A stretch of 64,000 bases of DNA from Streptomyces caatingaensis (GCF_001187435.1 NZ_LFXA01000004.1:563001-627000), one strand, 5' to 3'. Counted from the first letter of the stretch, positions 36,137 through 47,207 are shown. The notes: generated by a model not told the origin, from the letters alone. A program made the numbers and translations.

Positions 36137-37567
36137 ATGGGGATAGTCGCCGGGCTGGACAGTTCCAGCGGAAGCACACGGATCGTCGTCTGCGACGCGG
36201 ACACGGGCACCGTGCTCCGCCAGGGGTACGCGCCGCACCCGCCGTCCGCCGCCGAGGGCGACCCCCAGGGGTGGCTGATGTCCCTGGGCGAGGCCGCCGC
36301 GGGCGGGTTGCTGGAGGGCGTGCAGGCCATCGGCGTCTCGGCGCAGCAGCACGGGCTGCTGGCGCTGGACGCGGGCGGCGTGCTCGTCCGTCCCGCGCTG
36401 CTGGGCAACGACAAGCGGGCCCAGGCCGCGGCCGCCGATCTCACCGACGCGCTGGGCGGCCGGGCCGCCTGGGCGCAGGCGGTGGGCACGGTGCCGCAGG
36501 CCTCGCTGGCGGTGGCGAAGCTGCGCTGGCTGGCGCGGAACGAGCCGGAGTCGGCGACCCGTACGGCCATGCTGCTCCAGCCGCACGAGTGGCTGGTGTG
36601 GCAGCTGCTGGGCCGCCCGGTGCGGCGCACCACGGACCGCGGCGCCGCCTCGGCCACCGGCTACTGGTCGGCGGCCACCGGCGCGTGGCGGCCGGACCTC
36701 GTCGAGCTGGCCCTCGGCCACGGGGCGGCGCTGCCGGACGTGCTGGCGCCCGCCGAGCCGGCCGGGCACACCCCCGAGGGGCTGCTCATCTCCGCCGGCA
36801 CGGGCGAGACGATGGCCGCGGCCTTCGGGCTGGGCGTGGGCCCGGGGGACGCGGTGGTCTCGCTGGGGGCCTCGGGCTCGGTGTTCGCCGTGCACCACGA
36901 GGCGCTGGTGGACCCGACGGGCACGATCACCTCGTTCGCCGACGCGACGGGCCGGCACCTGCCCGTCGTCCACACGCGGAACGCCGTCCGGGTGCTGCGC
37001 GGGACGGCCGAGCTGCTGGGCACGGATCTGGGCGGTCTCTCCGAGCTGGCGCTGCGCTCCTCGTGGGGCGCCTACGGGATGGTGCTGCTGCCCTATCTGG
37101 AGGGCGAGCGGACGCCTCATCTCCCGCACACGGCCGGGACGTTGACGGGTCTGCGGCGCGAGAGCATGAAGCCGGAGCACCTGGCGCGGGCGGCCTTCGA
37201 GGGCATGCTGTGCGGGCTGACCGACGCGCTGGACGTGCTGCGCGGGCGCGGCGTCCCGGTGCGGCGGGTCTTCCTGCTGGGCGCGGCGGCGGAGCTGCCC
37301 GCGGTGCGGGCGCTGGCGCCGGCGCTGTTCGGCGCGCAGGTGGTCGTCCCGCAGCCGGCGGACTGGGCGGCGCTGGGCGCGGCCCGGCAGGCCGCCTGGT
37401 CGCTGGGGGTGCAGCACGGTGTGCTCTCCCCGCAGGAGCCGCCGCACTGGCCGTACGGCACGGGGCAGGTCTTCGAGCCGGGCGAGGAGCTGCCGGCCGG
37501 CCAGGCGGTGCGGCAGCAGTACGGGACCGTGCGCGAGCAGACGCACCCCGGGGCGTTCGGGCAGTGA
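36137..37567 (+). CDS. FGGY-family carbohydrate kinase (xylulokinase-like)
   Basis: A 476-residue sugar kinase. The ATP-phosphate loop is AGLDSSSGSTRIVVCD, the substrate region is IGVSAQQHGLLALD with the catalytic Asp near LGNDKRA, and GDAVVSLGASGSVFAV and VFLLGAAAELPAVR form the C-terminal nucleotide domain. It is closest in pattern to xylulokinase, but the substrate cannot be fixed from sequence. The ATG at 36137 lacks a strong ribosome site. It converges on the sigma factor gene with a 7-bp gap. Confidence 0.87.
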   Translation: MGIVAGLDSSSGSTRIVVCDADTGTVLRQGYAPHPPSAAEGDPQGWLMSLGEAAAGGLLEGVQAIGVSAQQHGLLALDAGGVLVRPALLGNDKRAQAAAADLTDALGGRAAWAQAVGTVPQASLAVAKLRWLARNEPESATRTAMLLQPHEWLVWQLLGRPVRRTTDRGAASATGYWSAATGAWRPDLVELALGHGAALPDVLAPAEPAGHTPEGLLISAGTGETMAAAFGLGVGPGDAVVSLGASGSVFAVHHEALVDPTGTITSFADATGRHLPVVHTRNAVRVLRGTAELLGTDLGGLSELALRSSWGAYGMVLLPYLEGERTPHLPHTAGTLTGLRRESMKPEHLARAAFEGMLCGLTDALDVLRGRGVPVRRVFLLGAAAELPAVRALAPALFGAQVVVPQPADWAALGAARQAAWSLGVQHGVLSPQEPPHWPYGTGQVFEPGEELPAGQAVRQQYGTVREQTHPGAFGQ

Positions 37568-37574
37568 CGGCGCG

Positions 37575-38731
37575 TCAGTCCAGGTAGCCCCGCAGCTGGT
37601 CGGCGAAGGCGTGGTCGCGGAGCTTGTTGAGGGTCTTGGACTCGATCTGGCGGATCCGCTCGCGGGTGACGCCGAAGATCCGGCCGATCTCCTCCAGGGT
37701 CCGCGGCCGGCCGTCCACCAGCCCGTAGCGCAGCTGGACGACCTTGCGCTCGCGCTCGCCGAGGGTGGAGAGGACCGCCTCCAGGTGCTCGCGCAGCAGC
37801 AGGAAGGCGGCCGATTCGACGGGCGAGGCGGCGTCGCCGTCCTCGATGAGGTCGCCGAGCGCGACGTCGTCCTCCTCGCCGACGGGCGCGTGCAGCGACA
37901 CCGGCTCCTGGGCGAGCCGCAGCACCTCGCTGACGCGCTCCTCGGAGAGGTCGAGGTAGGCGGCGACCTCCTCGGCGGTGGGCTCGCTGCCGCGCTCCTG
38001 GAGCATGCGGCGCTGGACGCGGACGACGCGGTTGATCAGCTCGACGACGTGCACCGGCACGCGGATGGTGCGGGCCTGGTCGGCCAGCGCCCGGGACATG
38101 GCCTGGCGGATCCACCAGGTCGCGTAGGTGGAGAACTTGTAGCCGCGGGCGTAGTCGAACTTCTCCACCGCCCTGATCAGCCCCAGGTTGCCCTCCTGGA
38201 CCAGGTCGAGCATGGTCAGCCCGCGGCCGATGTAGCGCTTGGCGACGGAGACGACCAGGCGCAGATTGGCCTCGATGAGGCGGCGCTTGGCCATCCGGCC
38301 GAGGACCACGAGCCGGTCGAGGTCGAGGGCGAGGGCGGTGTCGAGGTCGGGGTGGGTGGAGAGCTTCTCCTCGGCGAACAGGCCCGCCTCCACCCGCCGG
38401 GCCAGCTCGACCTCCTCGGCCGCCGACAGCAGTGGGATGCGGCCGATCTCGCGGAGGTACTGCCGGAAGAGGTCCGAGGACGGGCCGCCGGTGTCGGGGC
38501 GCCGCTCGCGCTCGGGCGGCGGCGGGGCGTCGAGGATCTCGGCCGGGGGCGGGCCGGGCTGCCTCGGTACGGCCGGTGCCGGGCGGACGGCGGCCGGCGC
38601 GATGGTGGGGGTCCGGGTCTGCACGGGGGCGACCTCCAGGGTGATCGCTGCGTGGGCAGAGGACTCGGCGCGGGCGGCGGCCGAGCGGTTCGCGGGGTTC
38701 CCGGTCCGTGCCACTGCTCCGGAGGACTCAG
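37575..38731 (-). CDS. RNA polymerase sigma factor, group 2 (HrdA-like)
   Basis: A primary-type sigma-70 family protein of about 385 residues. After a low-complexity Pro/Ala N-terminus, conserved region 1.2 starts at [30 protein letters not shown]. Region 2 includes [48 protein letters not shown], region 3 follows, and region 4.2 has [24 protein letters not shown]. Group 2 sigma factors are non-essential relatives of HrdB. Its position before dnaG matches HrdA of Streptomyces (from memory, not proven). The start is uncertain: I used the GTG at 38731 ([11 protein letters not shown]), but the frame is open to 38771. Confidence 0.88.
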
Positions 38732-38847
38732 GCACCGCCCACCAGTGTGCGGCACGACGCGGCCCCGCCACGAGGGGCGTGCGGCCACTTTCTGTGGTCG
38801 GCGCGTGTGCCCGGGGTGACGGGCGACGGTGGTGGGGTGCCGTCCCG

Positions 38848-40755
38848 TCAGAGGGCCGCGGCGCCGCGGTCCTGGAGCGACTTGCGGTACTGCTGGAGCA
38901 CCCACAACTCGTTCTGGACGGCGGCGAGATGGTCCGGCGAGGAGGTGGCGCCGAGGCGGACCAGGCTCGCCTGGACCTCCTTGATCCGCCGCTCGACGGC
39001 CCGCAGCCGGACCTGGACCAGCTGCGTTCCGGCGTAGACCTCGTCGACCGTACGGGCGTGGACGGGCTCCACGGCCAGCTCCGTGACCATCGAGCGGACC
39101 GTGTCGTCGGGGGCGGCGTCGCGCACCCGCGCCAGGTACTCCCCGTCGGCGCCTGCCACGCCGCCGGCCTGCTCGATGGCGCGGCGGACGACGGCGTAGG
39201 GCGGGGCGGTGAACTCGTCCTCCCCGTAGGCGTCGAAGGCCGGGGCGACCAGCTCGGGGTGCTGGAGGGCGAGCTTGAGCAGCTCGCGCTCGGTGCGGTG
39301 GGCGGGGCTGCGCAGATTGAGCGCGGGGCCGCGGGGGGCGGGCGGGCGCGGGGCGGGCGCGGCCTCGGGGCGGGGGGCCGCCGGCCGCCTGCGTCCGTCG
39401 CCGCGCTCTCCGCGCTCGGCGCGCTCGCGGGCCCAGCGGGCGAGCTGCCCGACGCGCAGGACGACGAACTGGGTGTCGAGGATGCCCAGGAGGCCGGCCA
39501 GGCGCACCGCGTACTGGTGGCGGATGGAGCTGTCCTTGATGCCGGCGACGATGGGCGCGGCCTCCTCCAGGGCGGCCGCCTGGCCCTCGGGGGTGTCCAC
39601 CTCGTGCCGGGCGACGACGGAGCGGATCGCGAACTCGAAGAGCGGGGTGCTCTCCTCGATCAGCGCGCGCACCGCCTCGTCGCCGCCGTCGAGGCGCAGC
39701 TCGCAGGGGTCCATGCCGCCGGGGCTGACCGCGATGTTGGTGTGGGCGGCGAACTTCTGGTCGTCCTCGAAGGCGCGCAGGGCGGCGCGCTGCCCGGCGG
39801 CGTCGCCGTCGAAGGTGAAGATCACCTTGGCCCGGGAGTTGTCCATCAGCAGCCGGCGCAGGATCTTGACGTGCTCGCCGCCGAAGGCGGTGCCGCAGGT
39901 GGCGATGGCGGTGGTGACGCCGGCGAGGTGGCAGGCCATCACGTCGGTGTAGCCCTCGACGACGACGGCCCGGTTGCCCTTGGCGATGTCCTTCTTCGCC
40001 AGGTCGATGCCGTACAGCACATGCGACTTGCGGTAGATGGGCGTCTCGGGGGTGTTGAGGTACTTCGGCCCGTTGTCGTCCTCGCGGAGCTTGCGGGCGC
40101 CGAAGCCGACGACGTCGCCGGCGATGTCGCGGATGGGCCACATCAGGCGGCCGCGGAAGCGGTCGATGGGGCCGCGGCGGCCCTCCTGGGAGAGGCCGGA
40201 GAGGACCAGCTCCTTGTCGCTGAAGCCGCGGCCGCGCAGGAAGCGGGTGAGGTGGTCCCAGCCGGCGGGGCTGTAGCCGACGCCGAAGTGGTGGGCGGCG
40301 GCCTGGTCGAAGCCGCGGCCGGCGAGGAACGCGCGCGCGATCTCGGCCTCGGCGCTCCCGAGCTGCTCGGCGTAGAACTGGGCGGCCGCCTTGTGGGCCT
40401 CGACGAGGCGGGTGCGCTCGCCCTGCTGGCGGCCCGGGGTGTAGCCGCCCTCCTCGTAGCGCAGGGTGATGCCGGCCTGGGCGGCGAGCCGCTCGATGGT
40501 CTCGGCGAAGGAGAGGTGGTCGACCTTCATGACGAAGTCGACCGTGTCCCCGCCCTCCTGGCAGCCGAAGCAGTGGTACAGCCCCTTGGCGGGGCTGACG
40601 TGGAAGGACGGGGACTTCTCGTCGTGGAAGGGGCACAGGCCCTTGAGGTTGCCGCCGCCGGCGTTGCGCAGCTGGAGGTATTCGGACACGACGGCGTCGA
40701 TCGGGACGGCGTCCCGGACCGCCTTCACATCGTCATCGTTGATCCTGCCTGCCAC
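38848..40755 (-). CDS. dnaG: DNA primase
   Basis: A 635-residue primase that makes RNA primers for lagging-strand synthesis. The zinc-binding domain is [25 protein letters not shown], the core has [23 protein letters not shown] and the TOPRIM motif [17 protein letters not shown] with the [13 protein letters not shown] acidic block. A flexible Pro/Arg-rich linker then precedes a C-terminal helicase-binding domain. The start [20 protein letters not shown] is standard. It lies 117 bp upstream (in transcription order) of the sigma factor gene; dnaG and primary sigma genes are often linked. Confidence 0.97.
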   Translation of the reverse strand: MAGRINDDDVKAVRDAVPIDAVVSEYLQLRNAGGGNLKGLCPFHDEKSPSFHVSPAKGLYHCFGCQEGGDTVDFVMKVDHLSFAETIERLAAQAGITLRYEEGGYTPGRQQGERTRLVEAHKAAAQFYAEQLGSAEAEIARAFLAGRGFDQAAAHHFGVGYSPAGWDHLTRFLRGRGFSDKELVLSGLSQEGRRGPIDRFRGRLMWPIRDIAGDVVGFGARKLREDDNGPKYLNTPETPIYRKSHVLYGIDLAKKDIAKGNRAVVVEGYTDVMACHLAGVTTAIATCGTAFGGEHVKILRRLLMDNSRAKVIFTFDGDAAGQRAALRAFEDDQKFAAHTNIAVSPGGMDPCELRLDGGDEAVRALIEESTPLFEFAIRSVVARHEVDTPEGQAAALEEAAPIVAGIKDSSIRHQYAVRLAGLLGILDTQFVVLRVGQLARWARERAERGERGDGRRRPAAPRPEAAPAPRPPAPRGPALNLRSPAHRTERELLKLALQHPELVAPAFDAYGEDEFTAPPYAVVRRAIEQAGGVAGADGEYLARVRDAAPDDTVRSMVTELAVEPVHARTVDEVYAGTQLVQVRLRAVERRIKEVQASLVRLGATSSPDHLAAVQNELWVLQQYRKSLQDRGAAAL

Positions 40756-40802
40756 GCGTGAAGTCTACTGGCGGCCGCGGACGGCCCGGCCCCCGCGGGT
40801 GC

Positions 40803-42065
40803 TCAGGGCAGCAGCGACTCCAGGGGGACGGCGGGGTCGGCCAGCGCCTCGGGGGACGGGCGGGCTCCCGAGCGGATGAGCCGCTGGACGGTCTCCGTGA
40901 CCTCCCACACGTTCACGTTCATCCCCGCCAGGATCCGGCCCTCGCGCAGCCAGAAGGCGACGAACTCCCGCTTGCCGACGTCGCCGCGGCACACCACCTG
41001 GTCGTAGGAGCCGGGCGGGGCGTAGCCCGAGTACTCCATGCCCAGGTCGTACTGGTCGGAGAAGAAGTACGGGACGCGGTCGTGGACGACCTCCCGGCCC
41101 AGCATCGCGCGGGCCGCGGCCGGGCCGCTGTGCAGGGCGTTGGCCCAGTGCTCGACGCGCAGCCGGGGGCCGGGGCCGGCGGACGCGACGGCGGCCACGT
41201 CCCCGGCGGCGAAGATCTCGGGGTCGGAGGTGCGCAGCGAGGCGTCGACGGCGATCCCCCCGCCGTCGGCCCGGTCGACCAGGGCGAGCCCGGCGGTCTC
41301 GGCGAGCGCGGTGCGCGGGGCGGCGCCGATGGCGGCGAGGACGGCGTGGGCCGGGTGCTCCTCGCCGTCGTCGGTGCGCACGGCCAGCACCATGCCGTCC
41401 TGGCCGGTGATCTCCACGAGCCGGGCGCCGAAGTGGAAGCGGACGCCGTGCTCGCGGTGCAGGTCGGTGAAGAGCTGGCCGAGCTCGGGGCCGAGGACGC
41501 CGTGCAGCGGGGTGGGCTCGGGCTCGACGACGGTCACCTCGGCGCCGTAGCCGCGGGCGGCGGCGGCCACTTCGAGGCCGATCCAGCCGGCGCCGGCGAT
41601 GACGAGGTGGCCGTTGTCGCGGCCGAGGGAGGCGAGGACGCCGCGCAGCCGCTCGGCGTGCGCGAGGCGGCGCAGGTGGTGGACGCCGGCCAGGCCGGTG
41701 CCGGGGATGTCCAGGCGGCGCGGCTCGGCGCCGGTGGCCAGCAGCAGCCGGTCGTAGCGGACGACGGTGCCGTCGCCCAGGCGCACGGTGCGGGCGGCGC
41801 GGTCGAGGTGGACGGCGGGCTGGCCGAGGTGCAGCTCGATGTCGGACCGGGCGTACCAGGCGGGTTCGTGCACGAAGACGCTGTCGCGCTCGTCCTTGCC
41901 GATCAGGTACCCCTTGGAGAGCGGTGGACGCTCGTAGGGGTGGTCGCGTTCGTCGCAGATGAGGATCACCCGGCCGGTGAACCCCTCCGCGCGGAGCGTC
42001 TCGGCGGCCTTCGCGCCGGCGAGCCCGCCTCCGACGACGACGAACGTCTGGTTCGCATCCACCAC
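40803..42065 (-). CDS. NAD(P)/FAD-dependent oxidoreductase (ferredoxin reductase type)
   Basis: A 420-residue flavoprotein. The FAD-binding motif is FVVVGGGLAGAKAAETLR, the NAD(P)-binding motif is LVIAGAGWIGLEVAAAARG, and the second FAD motif is EIFAAGDVAAV. The C-terminal domain is of the reductase type found in rubredoxin and ferredoxin reductases. The GTG at 42065 has GGAGG 6 nt upstream. Its electron partner is not encoded next to it. It lies 47 bp upstream of dnaG, in the same orientation. Confidence 0.9.
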   Translation of the reverse strand: MVDANQTFVVVGGGLAGAKAAETLRAEGFTGRVILICDERDHPYERPPLSKGYLIGKDERDSVFVHEPAWYARSDIELHLGQPAVHLDRAARTVRLGDGTVVRYDRLLLATGAEPRRLDIPGTGLAGVHHLRRLAHAERLRGVLASLGRDNGHLVIAGAGWIGLEVAAAARGYGAEVTVVEPEPTPLHGVLGPELGQLFTDLHREHGVRFHFGARLVEITGQDGMVLAVRTDDGEEHPAHAVLAAIGAAPRTALAETAGLALVDRADGGGIAVDASLRTSDPEIFAAGDVAAVASAGPGPRLRVEHWANALHSGPAAARAMLGREVVHDRVPYFFSDQYDLGMEYSGYAPPGSYDQVVCRGDVGKREFVAFWLREGRILAGMNVNVWEVTETVQRLIRSGARPSPEALADPAVPLESLLP

Positions 42066-42308
42066 TTGCTGCCTCCTCGCTGCCGCGCGGCGTGCCCTGC
42101 GGGCGGCCGCGCCTACGGTGTGCCGTACGTCCCCGGTCTCGTCGCCGTTCCCCGCCCGGTCCCGCCGCCGCTGCGAGCGCGGTGCCGGGCGCCGGGAAAC
42201 GGCAAGTGCGAGCGTGCCGCACCCGGCGGGCCGCCGGAAGAGGGACTGCCCGCGACGGCCCGCCCGGATGCCCCCGATCCCCCGTGGATCCCCTCGCGGG
42301 GCGCCCCC

Positions 42309-43628
42309 TCAGCCCGCGCGCCCCGGCGGGGACGCCATGAGCCGGGCGTGCAGGGAGCGCGCGGACGCGTCGGTGAGGGCGGCGATCTGGTCGACCACCG
42401 CCCGCAGCCGGCCCGCGTCGTCGGCCGCCGCGGTGAACAGGGCGCGGAACTGGGGGTCCAGGCCGTCGGGGGCGCGGGCGACCAGCCGCTCCGCGAGCCC
42501 GGCGATGACGACGCGCTGCTCGGCGCGGAGCTTCTCCTGGTCCTCGCGCTGGATGACGTAGCGGTCGGCGACGGCCTTGAGCACGGCGCACTCCAGGCGG
42601 GTTCCCCGGGGGACGACGAGCTCGGCGCGGTAGCGGCCGAGCGGCCCCGGGCCGTACGCGGCGCGGGTCGCGGCCTCGGCGGCCAGGCAGAAGCGGCCGA
42701 TGAGCTGGCTGGTGGCGTCCTTGAGCCGGGCCTGGGCGACGGCCGACCCGTCGTAGCCGTGCGGCCACCACTCCTGGGCGAGCAGCCGGTCCAGCGCGGC
42801 GGCCAGCTCCGCCTCGTCCGCGCCCGGGGCGTGCCGGCCCGCGGCGACGGCGAAGATCTCGCTCCGCTCGGGGGCGGAGTGCAGCACCTTCGGCTCCAGG
42901 TGGCCGGCGTGCAGGCCGTCCTCGACGTCGTGGACGGAGTACGCCACGTCGTCGGACCAGTCCATGACCTGGGCCTCGAAGCTGCGCCGGTGCCCGGGGG
43001 CGCCCTGGCGCAGCCAGGCGAAGACGGGCGCGTCGTCCTCGTAGACGCCGAACTTACGCGAGCCCGGGTCGGCGGGGCGGCCGCCGCGCGGCCAGGGGTA
43101 CTTGGTGGCGGCGTCGAGCGCCGCGCGGGTGAGGTTGAGGCCGACGCTGACGGGCTCGCCCGTCTCCGGGCGCTCCGGGTCGGGTACGAACCGCTTGGGC
43201 TCCAGGCGGGTCAGCAGCCGCAGGGACTGGGCGTTGCCCTCGAACCCGCCGCAGGGGCCCGCCACTTCGTCGAGCGCCTGCTCCCCGTTGTGCCCGAACG
43301 GGGGGTGGCCGAGGTCGTGCGCCAGACAGGCCGTCTCGACGAGGTCGGGGTCGCAGCCGAGGGCCGCGCCCAGCTCCCGGCCGACCTGGGCGCATTCGAG
43401 CGTGTGCGTCAGGCGGGTGCGGGGGGTGGCGTCCCAGGCGCCGCCGTCGCGGCTGCCGCCGGGGGCGACGACCTGCGTCTTGCCGGCGAGGCGGCGCAGG
43501 GCGGCGGAGTGCAGGACGCGGGCCCGGTCGCGCTGGAAGGCGGTGCGGCCCGGGCGCTTGTCGGGCTCGGGGGCCCAGCGCTCCAGGTCCGGCTCGGCGT
43601 AACCGGCGGTGGCGGGCTTCTCGTTCAT
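42309..43628 (-). CDS. dgt: Deoxyguanosinetriphosphate triphosphohydrolase (HD domain)
   Basis: A 439-residue HD-domain dNTPase that hydrolyses dGTP to deoxyguanosine and triphosphate. The HD motifs are [35 protein letters not shown] and the second [18 protein letters not shown]. The start is the ATG at 43628 ([15 protein letters not shown]), with GGAGG directly in front. The frame is open to 44399, but that part overlaps a real gene. Its linkage with dnaG is common in actinobacteria. Confidence 0.93.
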   Translation of the reverse strand: MNEKPATAGYAEPDLERWAPEPDKRPGRTAFQRDRARVLHSAALRRLAGKTQVVAPGGSRDGGAWDATPRTRLTHTLECAQVGRELGAALGCDPDLVETACLAHDLGHPPFGHNGEQALDEVAGPCGGFEGNAQSLRLLTRLEPKRFVPDPERPETGEPVSVGLNLTRAALDAATKYPWPRGGRPADPGSRKFGVYEDDAPVFAWLRQGAPGHRRSFEAQVMDWSDDVAYSVHDVEDGLHAGHLEPKVLHSAPERSEIFAVAAGRHAPGADEAELAAALDRLLAQEWWPHGYDGSAVAQARLKDATSQLIGRFCLAAEAATRAAYGPGPLGRYRAELVVPRGTRLECAVLKAVADRYVIQREDQEKLRAEQRVVIAGLAERLVARAPDGLDPQFRALFTAAADDAGRLRAVVDQIAALTDASARSLHARLMASPPGRAG

Positions 43629-43751
43629 GCCTCCGACGGTAGCCGCCGCCGCTGACAGCGGCATGGGCCGCCCGGCCCGGAACGGGGCGGACCCGGCGGG
43701 AACCGCCCGCGCCGCACCCGCGTCCCCTCCCCCGAACAGGGGGAAGCGAAC

Positions 43752-44423
43752 ATGAGTCCGATGAGAAGACCGGCCCGGCGCACGCAACGGCGCACCGTCC
43801 AGGCGCTGATGGCCGCCGCCGTCCTCGCCCTCCTCCCGGCCGCCTGGGTGCACGCCGCCGCCGAGGACCGGCTCCGGACCGTCGCGGACGCCCCGTCCGC
43901 CCCCGTCGCCGTCGTCTTCGGCGCCGGGCTGTGGCACGGCAGGCCCTCGCCCTACCTGGCGCACCGCCTCGACACCGCCGCGGACCTCTACCGCGCGGGC
44001 AAGGTCCGCGTCGTCCTCGTGACGGGCGACAACGGCCGCCCGGAGTACAACGAACCCGACGCGATGCGCGCGTACCTGCGCGCGCACGGCGTCCCCGGCG
44101 ACCGGATCGTCGCCGACTACGCCGGCTTCGACACCTGGGACTCCTGCGCCCGCGCCAAGCGCGTCTTCGGCGTGGACCGGGCGCTCCTGGTCAGCCAGGA
44201 CTTCCACATCCGCCGCGCGGTCGCGCTGTGCGACGCGGCGGGGATGGACGTGTACGGCGTCGGCGTGGACGCCAGGCGCGACATGACGCGGTACGCGGGG
44301 AGCGCCCGCGAGATCCTCGCCGCCGGAAAGGCCGTGGTGGAGGCCGTCGTCCGGCCGGGGCCGGCCTTCCTCGGCCCCCGGGAGCCCGGCGTCCAGCAAG
44401 CGCTCGCGGCGGCGGAGCGCTGA
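43752..44423 (+). CDS. SanA/YdcF-like DUF218 membrane protein
   Basis: A 223-residue protein with a basic N-terminus, one membrane anchor ([21 protein letters not shown]) and an extracytoplasmic DUF218 domain. [56 protein letters not shown] and [15 protein letters not shown] are the family blocks. SanA-type proteins affect envelope barrier function and vancomycin sensitivity. The ATG at 43752 has GGGGGAAG upstream. Confidence 0.9.
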   Translation: MSPMRRPARRTQRRTVQALMAAAVLALLPAAWVHAAAEDRLRTVADAPSAPVAVVFGAGLWHGRPSPYLAHRLDTAADLYRAGKVRVVLVTGDNGRPEYNEPDAMRAYLRAHGVPGDRIVADYAGFDTWDSCARAKRVFGVDRALLVSQDFHIRRAVALCDAAGMDVYGVGVDARRDMTRYAGSAREILAAGKAVVEAVVRPGPAFLGPREPGVQQALAAAER

Positions 44424-45356
44424 TCAGCGCTTGGGCTCGCGGTTGTTTATGGCGTCCAGGTAGAGCTTGAAGATCTCGTCGTCGTTCATGGGGCTGTACG
44501 ACAGCTGGGCCGAGTTGTCCCCGTCGGGGCCGCCGCCGTTGAGCCCGCCCAGGACGCCGATCAGGTCGCCGGTGCGGGTCTTCTCGTTGAAGTGGGTCAG
44601 CCACGGGCTGCCGGAGGTGCCGGAGAAGAAGCCGTCGCAGCGCATCTTCAGCTGGTTGTGGTTCTCCAGCCGGCTGGTCATCGCCGTGCACCGGATCGCC
44701 TCGTCGGCCGGGTCGTCGTCGGCGCTCGGGTAGCCGATGACGGTCACGCGGTTGACGTACGCGGGGGTGCGGACGAGCCGGTTGGCGCCGGTGACCTGCT
44801 CGATCTGGCGCCCCTTGGCGTCGGGTCTGACGGTCGCGAAGGCGAAGTCGAGGTCGGACCCCTCGCCGGTGTCGGTGCGTCTGGGATCGGTGAAGACGCG
44901 GTCGACCGTCCAGACCCCGTACGGCTGCCGGTCGGCGCCCTGCTGATAGTCCGGCACGAACGCCGCGTCGTCGCCGATCGAGCAGTGCCCGGCGGTGACG
45001 AGGAGGTTGCCCTTGGGGCTGTGCACCACGCTCGCCGTGCAGTGATGGCTCCTCATGTCGTCGCCCGTGTAGAAGAGGACGCCCACCGAGGGCACCCCGC
45101 CGAAGTGGCGCGCGCTGCCGGTGATGCGCTGCGCCGGGCTGCGGGAGTCGGCGTCCGCGCCGTCGCCGGCGTCGTCCGCGGTGCGCGTGGGCCCCCAGAA
45201 GCGCTGGGCCTGTTCGCTGGTCCAGCTGCGGTCCTTCCCGTGGCCGCCGGCCCGGGGAACCGCGGCCGCCAGGACGACGACGTACAGCCCGGCCAGCGCG
45301 GCCCGGCCCCATCGGGCCCGGCTCCACCGGGAGAAACGCACAGGCACCCCCACCAC
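44424..45356 (-). CDS. Secreted trypsin-like serine protease (V8/glutamyl type)
   Basis: A 310-residue exported protease. A signal peptide (AALAGLYVVVLAAAVPRAGG) leads to a mature serine protease. His is in LLVTAGHCSIGDD, the Asp region is SDLDFAFATV, and the nucleophile Ser is in FFSGTSGSPWLTHF. Four Cys in pairs suggest disulfides. It may be a spore- or envelope-associated protease; the substrate is unknown. The start could be the GTG at 45356 or a GTG at 45341. The stop touches that of the convergent SanA-like gene. Confidence 0.87.
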   Translation of the reverse strand: MVGVPVRFSRWSRARWGRAALAGLYVVVLAAAVPRAGGHGKDRSWTSEQAQRFWGPTRTADDAGDGADADSRSPAQRITGSARHFGGVPSVGVLFYTGDDMRSHHCTASVVHSPKGNLLVTAGHCSIGDDAAFVPDYQQGADRQPYGVWTVDRVFTDPRRTDTGEGSDLDFAFATVRPDAKGRQIEQVTGANRLVRTPAYVNRVTVIGYPSADDDPADEAIRCTAMTSRLENHNQLKMRCDGFFSGTSGSPWLTHFNEKTRTGDLIGVLGGLNGGGPDGDNSAQLSYSPMNDDEIFKLYLDAINNREPKR

Positions 45357-45446
45357 TCAGGAAGGTCGTTGACAGGCTAACCGCATCGTCCGGACCCGGC
45401 TCCCGGGCGGACCGTTTTCCGTACCGTCCGAAGACAGACGATCCGG

Positions 45447-45475
45447 CATATGACCAGCGTACGAATGATCGTCAA
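45447..45475 (-). promoter_or_regulatory. Sigma-70-like promoter for the protease gene
   Basis: On the minus strand TTGACG and CATATG are separated by 17 bp, ending about 90 bp before the protease start. The rest of the 298-bp gap to the SDR gene shows nothing else clear. Confidence 0.55.
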
Positions 45476-45654
45476 CGGTTCTCCACATTTGGCCGCCCGG
45501 GACGTCGCGGCCCGGCACCCGACCACACGGATGGAGCCCGCCCGCCGCCCCGTCCGCGCGGATGCCTAGGCTGGGCGGGAAGGGTCTTCGGACGACGGAC
45601 GCCCGGGACGGCGGACGCCTTCGGACGATGGGCACGGACGGACGGAGCGCACAG

Positions 45655-46587
45655 GTGAACGACTGGACCCTCGCCGACATCCCCGGTCAGCACGGCCGGA
45701 CCGCCGTGGTGACCGGCGCGAACAGCGGCATCGGCTACGTCACCGCCAGGGAACTCGCCCGCCGGGGCGCCCGCGTGGTCCTGGCCTGCCGGGACGAGAC
45801 GCGCGGCCGGGCCGCGGAGGAGCTGCTGAGAACGGAGGTCCCGGACGCCGACGTCCGCCTCGCCCCGCTGGACCTCGCCGACCTGGCGTCCGTACGGGCC
45901 TTCGCGGACGGGCTCCCCGAGGAGCGGCTCGACCTCCTCGTCAACAACGCCGGTGTGATGGCGCTGCCGCGGCGGCGCACGGTCGACGGCTTCGAGATGC
46001 AGTTCGGCACCAACCACCTGGGGCACTTCGCCCTGACCGGGCTGCTGCTGCCGCGGCTGCGGGCGGCCGGGGACGGGGCCCGGGTCGTGACCGTCTCCAG
46101 CGGCATGCACCTGCTCGGCACGGTCGATCCGCGCGACGTGCAGATGGACGGCGGTTACCGGCGCTGGATCGCCTACGCCCGCTCCAAGAGCGCCAACCTG
46201 CTCTTCGTCCACGAACTCGCCCGGCGGCTGGCCGCGTACGGCTCCCCGCTCGTCGCGGCCGCGGCGCACCCCGGCTACGCGGCGACGAACCTGCAGACGG
46301 CCGCGGCCCGGCTGGAGGACCGCCCCTGGCGCGAGCGGGTGGCCCGGGCCGCGAACCGGCTGGTCGCGCAGAGCGCGGAGGCGGGGGCGCTGCCGACCCT
46401 GCGGGCGGCGACGGGGCCGGATGTCCGGCAGGACGACTTCTTCGGCCCGCGGCTGCAGTTGTGGCGGGGGGCGCCGGTGCGGTCGGTGCGCGCGCCGTGG
46501 ACGCGTGACGACCGCGCGAGCGCGGGCCTCTGGGCGGTGTCGGAGCGGCTGACGGGCGTGACGTACGAGTGGCCGCCGCGGGTCTGA
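45655..46587 (+). CDS. Short-chain dehydrogenase/reductase
   Basis: A 310-residue SDR of the retinol dehydrogenase-like group. The cofactor motif is TGANSGIGYVTARELA, the NNAG motif is LLVNNAGVMALP, and the catalytic YxxSK is reached in AYARSKSANLLF. The basic residue after the second strand (CRDETRG) suggests NADP(H). The substrate is unknown. I chose the GTG at 45655 (VNDWTLADIPGQ) over an in-frame ATG at 45628, as it has GGAGC upstream and fits the family start. Confidence 0.9.
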   Translation: MNDWTLADIPGQHGRTAVVTGANSGIGYVTARELARRGARVVLACRDETRGRAAEELLRTEVPDADVRLAPLDLADLASVRAFADGLPEERLDLLVNNAGVMALPRRRTVDGFEMQFGTNHLGHFALTGLLLPRLRAAGDGARVVTVSSGMHLLGTVDPRDVQMDGGYRRWIAYARSKSANLLFVHELARRLAAYGSPLVAAAAHPGYAATNLQTAAARLEDRPWRERVARAANRLVAQSAEAGALPTLRAATGPDVRQDDFFGPRLQLWRGAPVRSVRAPWTRDDRASAGLWAVSERLTGVTYEWPPRV

Positions 46588-46637
46588 GCCCGCGGGGCGG
46601 CGGGCGCCCCGGCCCCTGTCCCCGGGAGGGGGCGCCC

Positions 46638-47207
46638 TCACTCCACGCCCGACGCCCGCAGGACGGCCCGCGCCCCCTCGCCGTCCACCCGCTCCCCCAA
46701 GGCGTCCAGTACGGCCGCCCCCTCGCGGAGCAGCCCCCGCTCCCGCGCCCGCCGCACCCCCGCGTCCAGCTCGTGCCAGAGCAGCGGGTTCGCCCGCAGC
46801 ACCCGGGGGTCCAACTCCACCCGGTTTCCCGCGACATCGCAGAGGACGAGCCGGGGAGCCACCCCGTCCACCTGCCGGACGCGCGTCAGCAGGTCCGTCC
46901 GGACACGCCGTTCGCGCAGCAGTCCGCGGGTCGCGAGCCAGCCCGCGCCCGCCGTGATCCGGGCGGGGCGCAGCACCGCGACGAGGGCCGCGGCGAGGGC
47001 CGTCCAGCAAGCGGCGCGCGGCCCGTCGAGGCTGCCGCGCGCCAGGTCGGCGCCGGCCAGCACCCCGCCGAGCGCGAAGCCCCAGCACCACGCGGCGCGG
47101 GCCTCGCGCCGCCAGCCGCGGTCCCAGGCGAGCGCACCGTGCCACGGCCGGCGTGCGGCCGTGCCCCGCGCGCGTGCGCCTGCCCGCACCATCGATCGCC
47201 GTCCCAT
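46638..47207 (-). CDS. Hypothetical membrane protein with PH-like C-terminal domain
   Basis: A 189-residue protein with a basic N-terminus, two membrane segments (AWCWGFALGGVLAGADLARG and AACWTALAAALVAVLRPARITAG) and a soluble C-terminal part (VDGVAPRLVLCDVAGNRVELDPRVLRANPLLWHELDAG). This pattern resembles other actinobacterial membrane proteins whose soluble part describes a surface patch. I do not recognise a named family. The start is the ATG at 47207. Confidence 0.6.
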   Translation of the reverse strand: MGRRSMVRAGARARGTAARRPWHGALAWDRGWRREARAAWCWGFALGGVLAGADLARGSLDGPRAACWTALAAALVAVLRPARITAGAGWLATRGLLRERRVRTDLLTRVRQVDGVAPRLVLCDVAGNRVELDPRVLRANPLLWHELDAGVRRARERGLLREGAAVLDALGERVDGEGARAVLRASGVE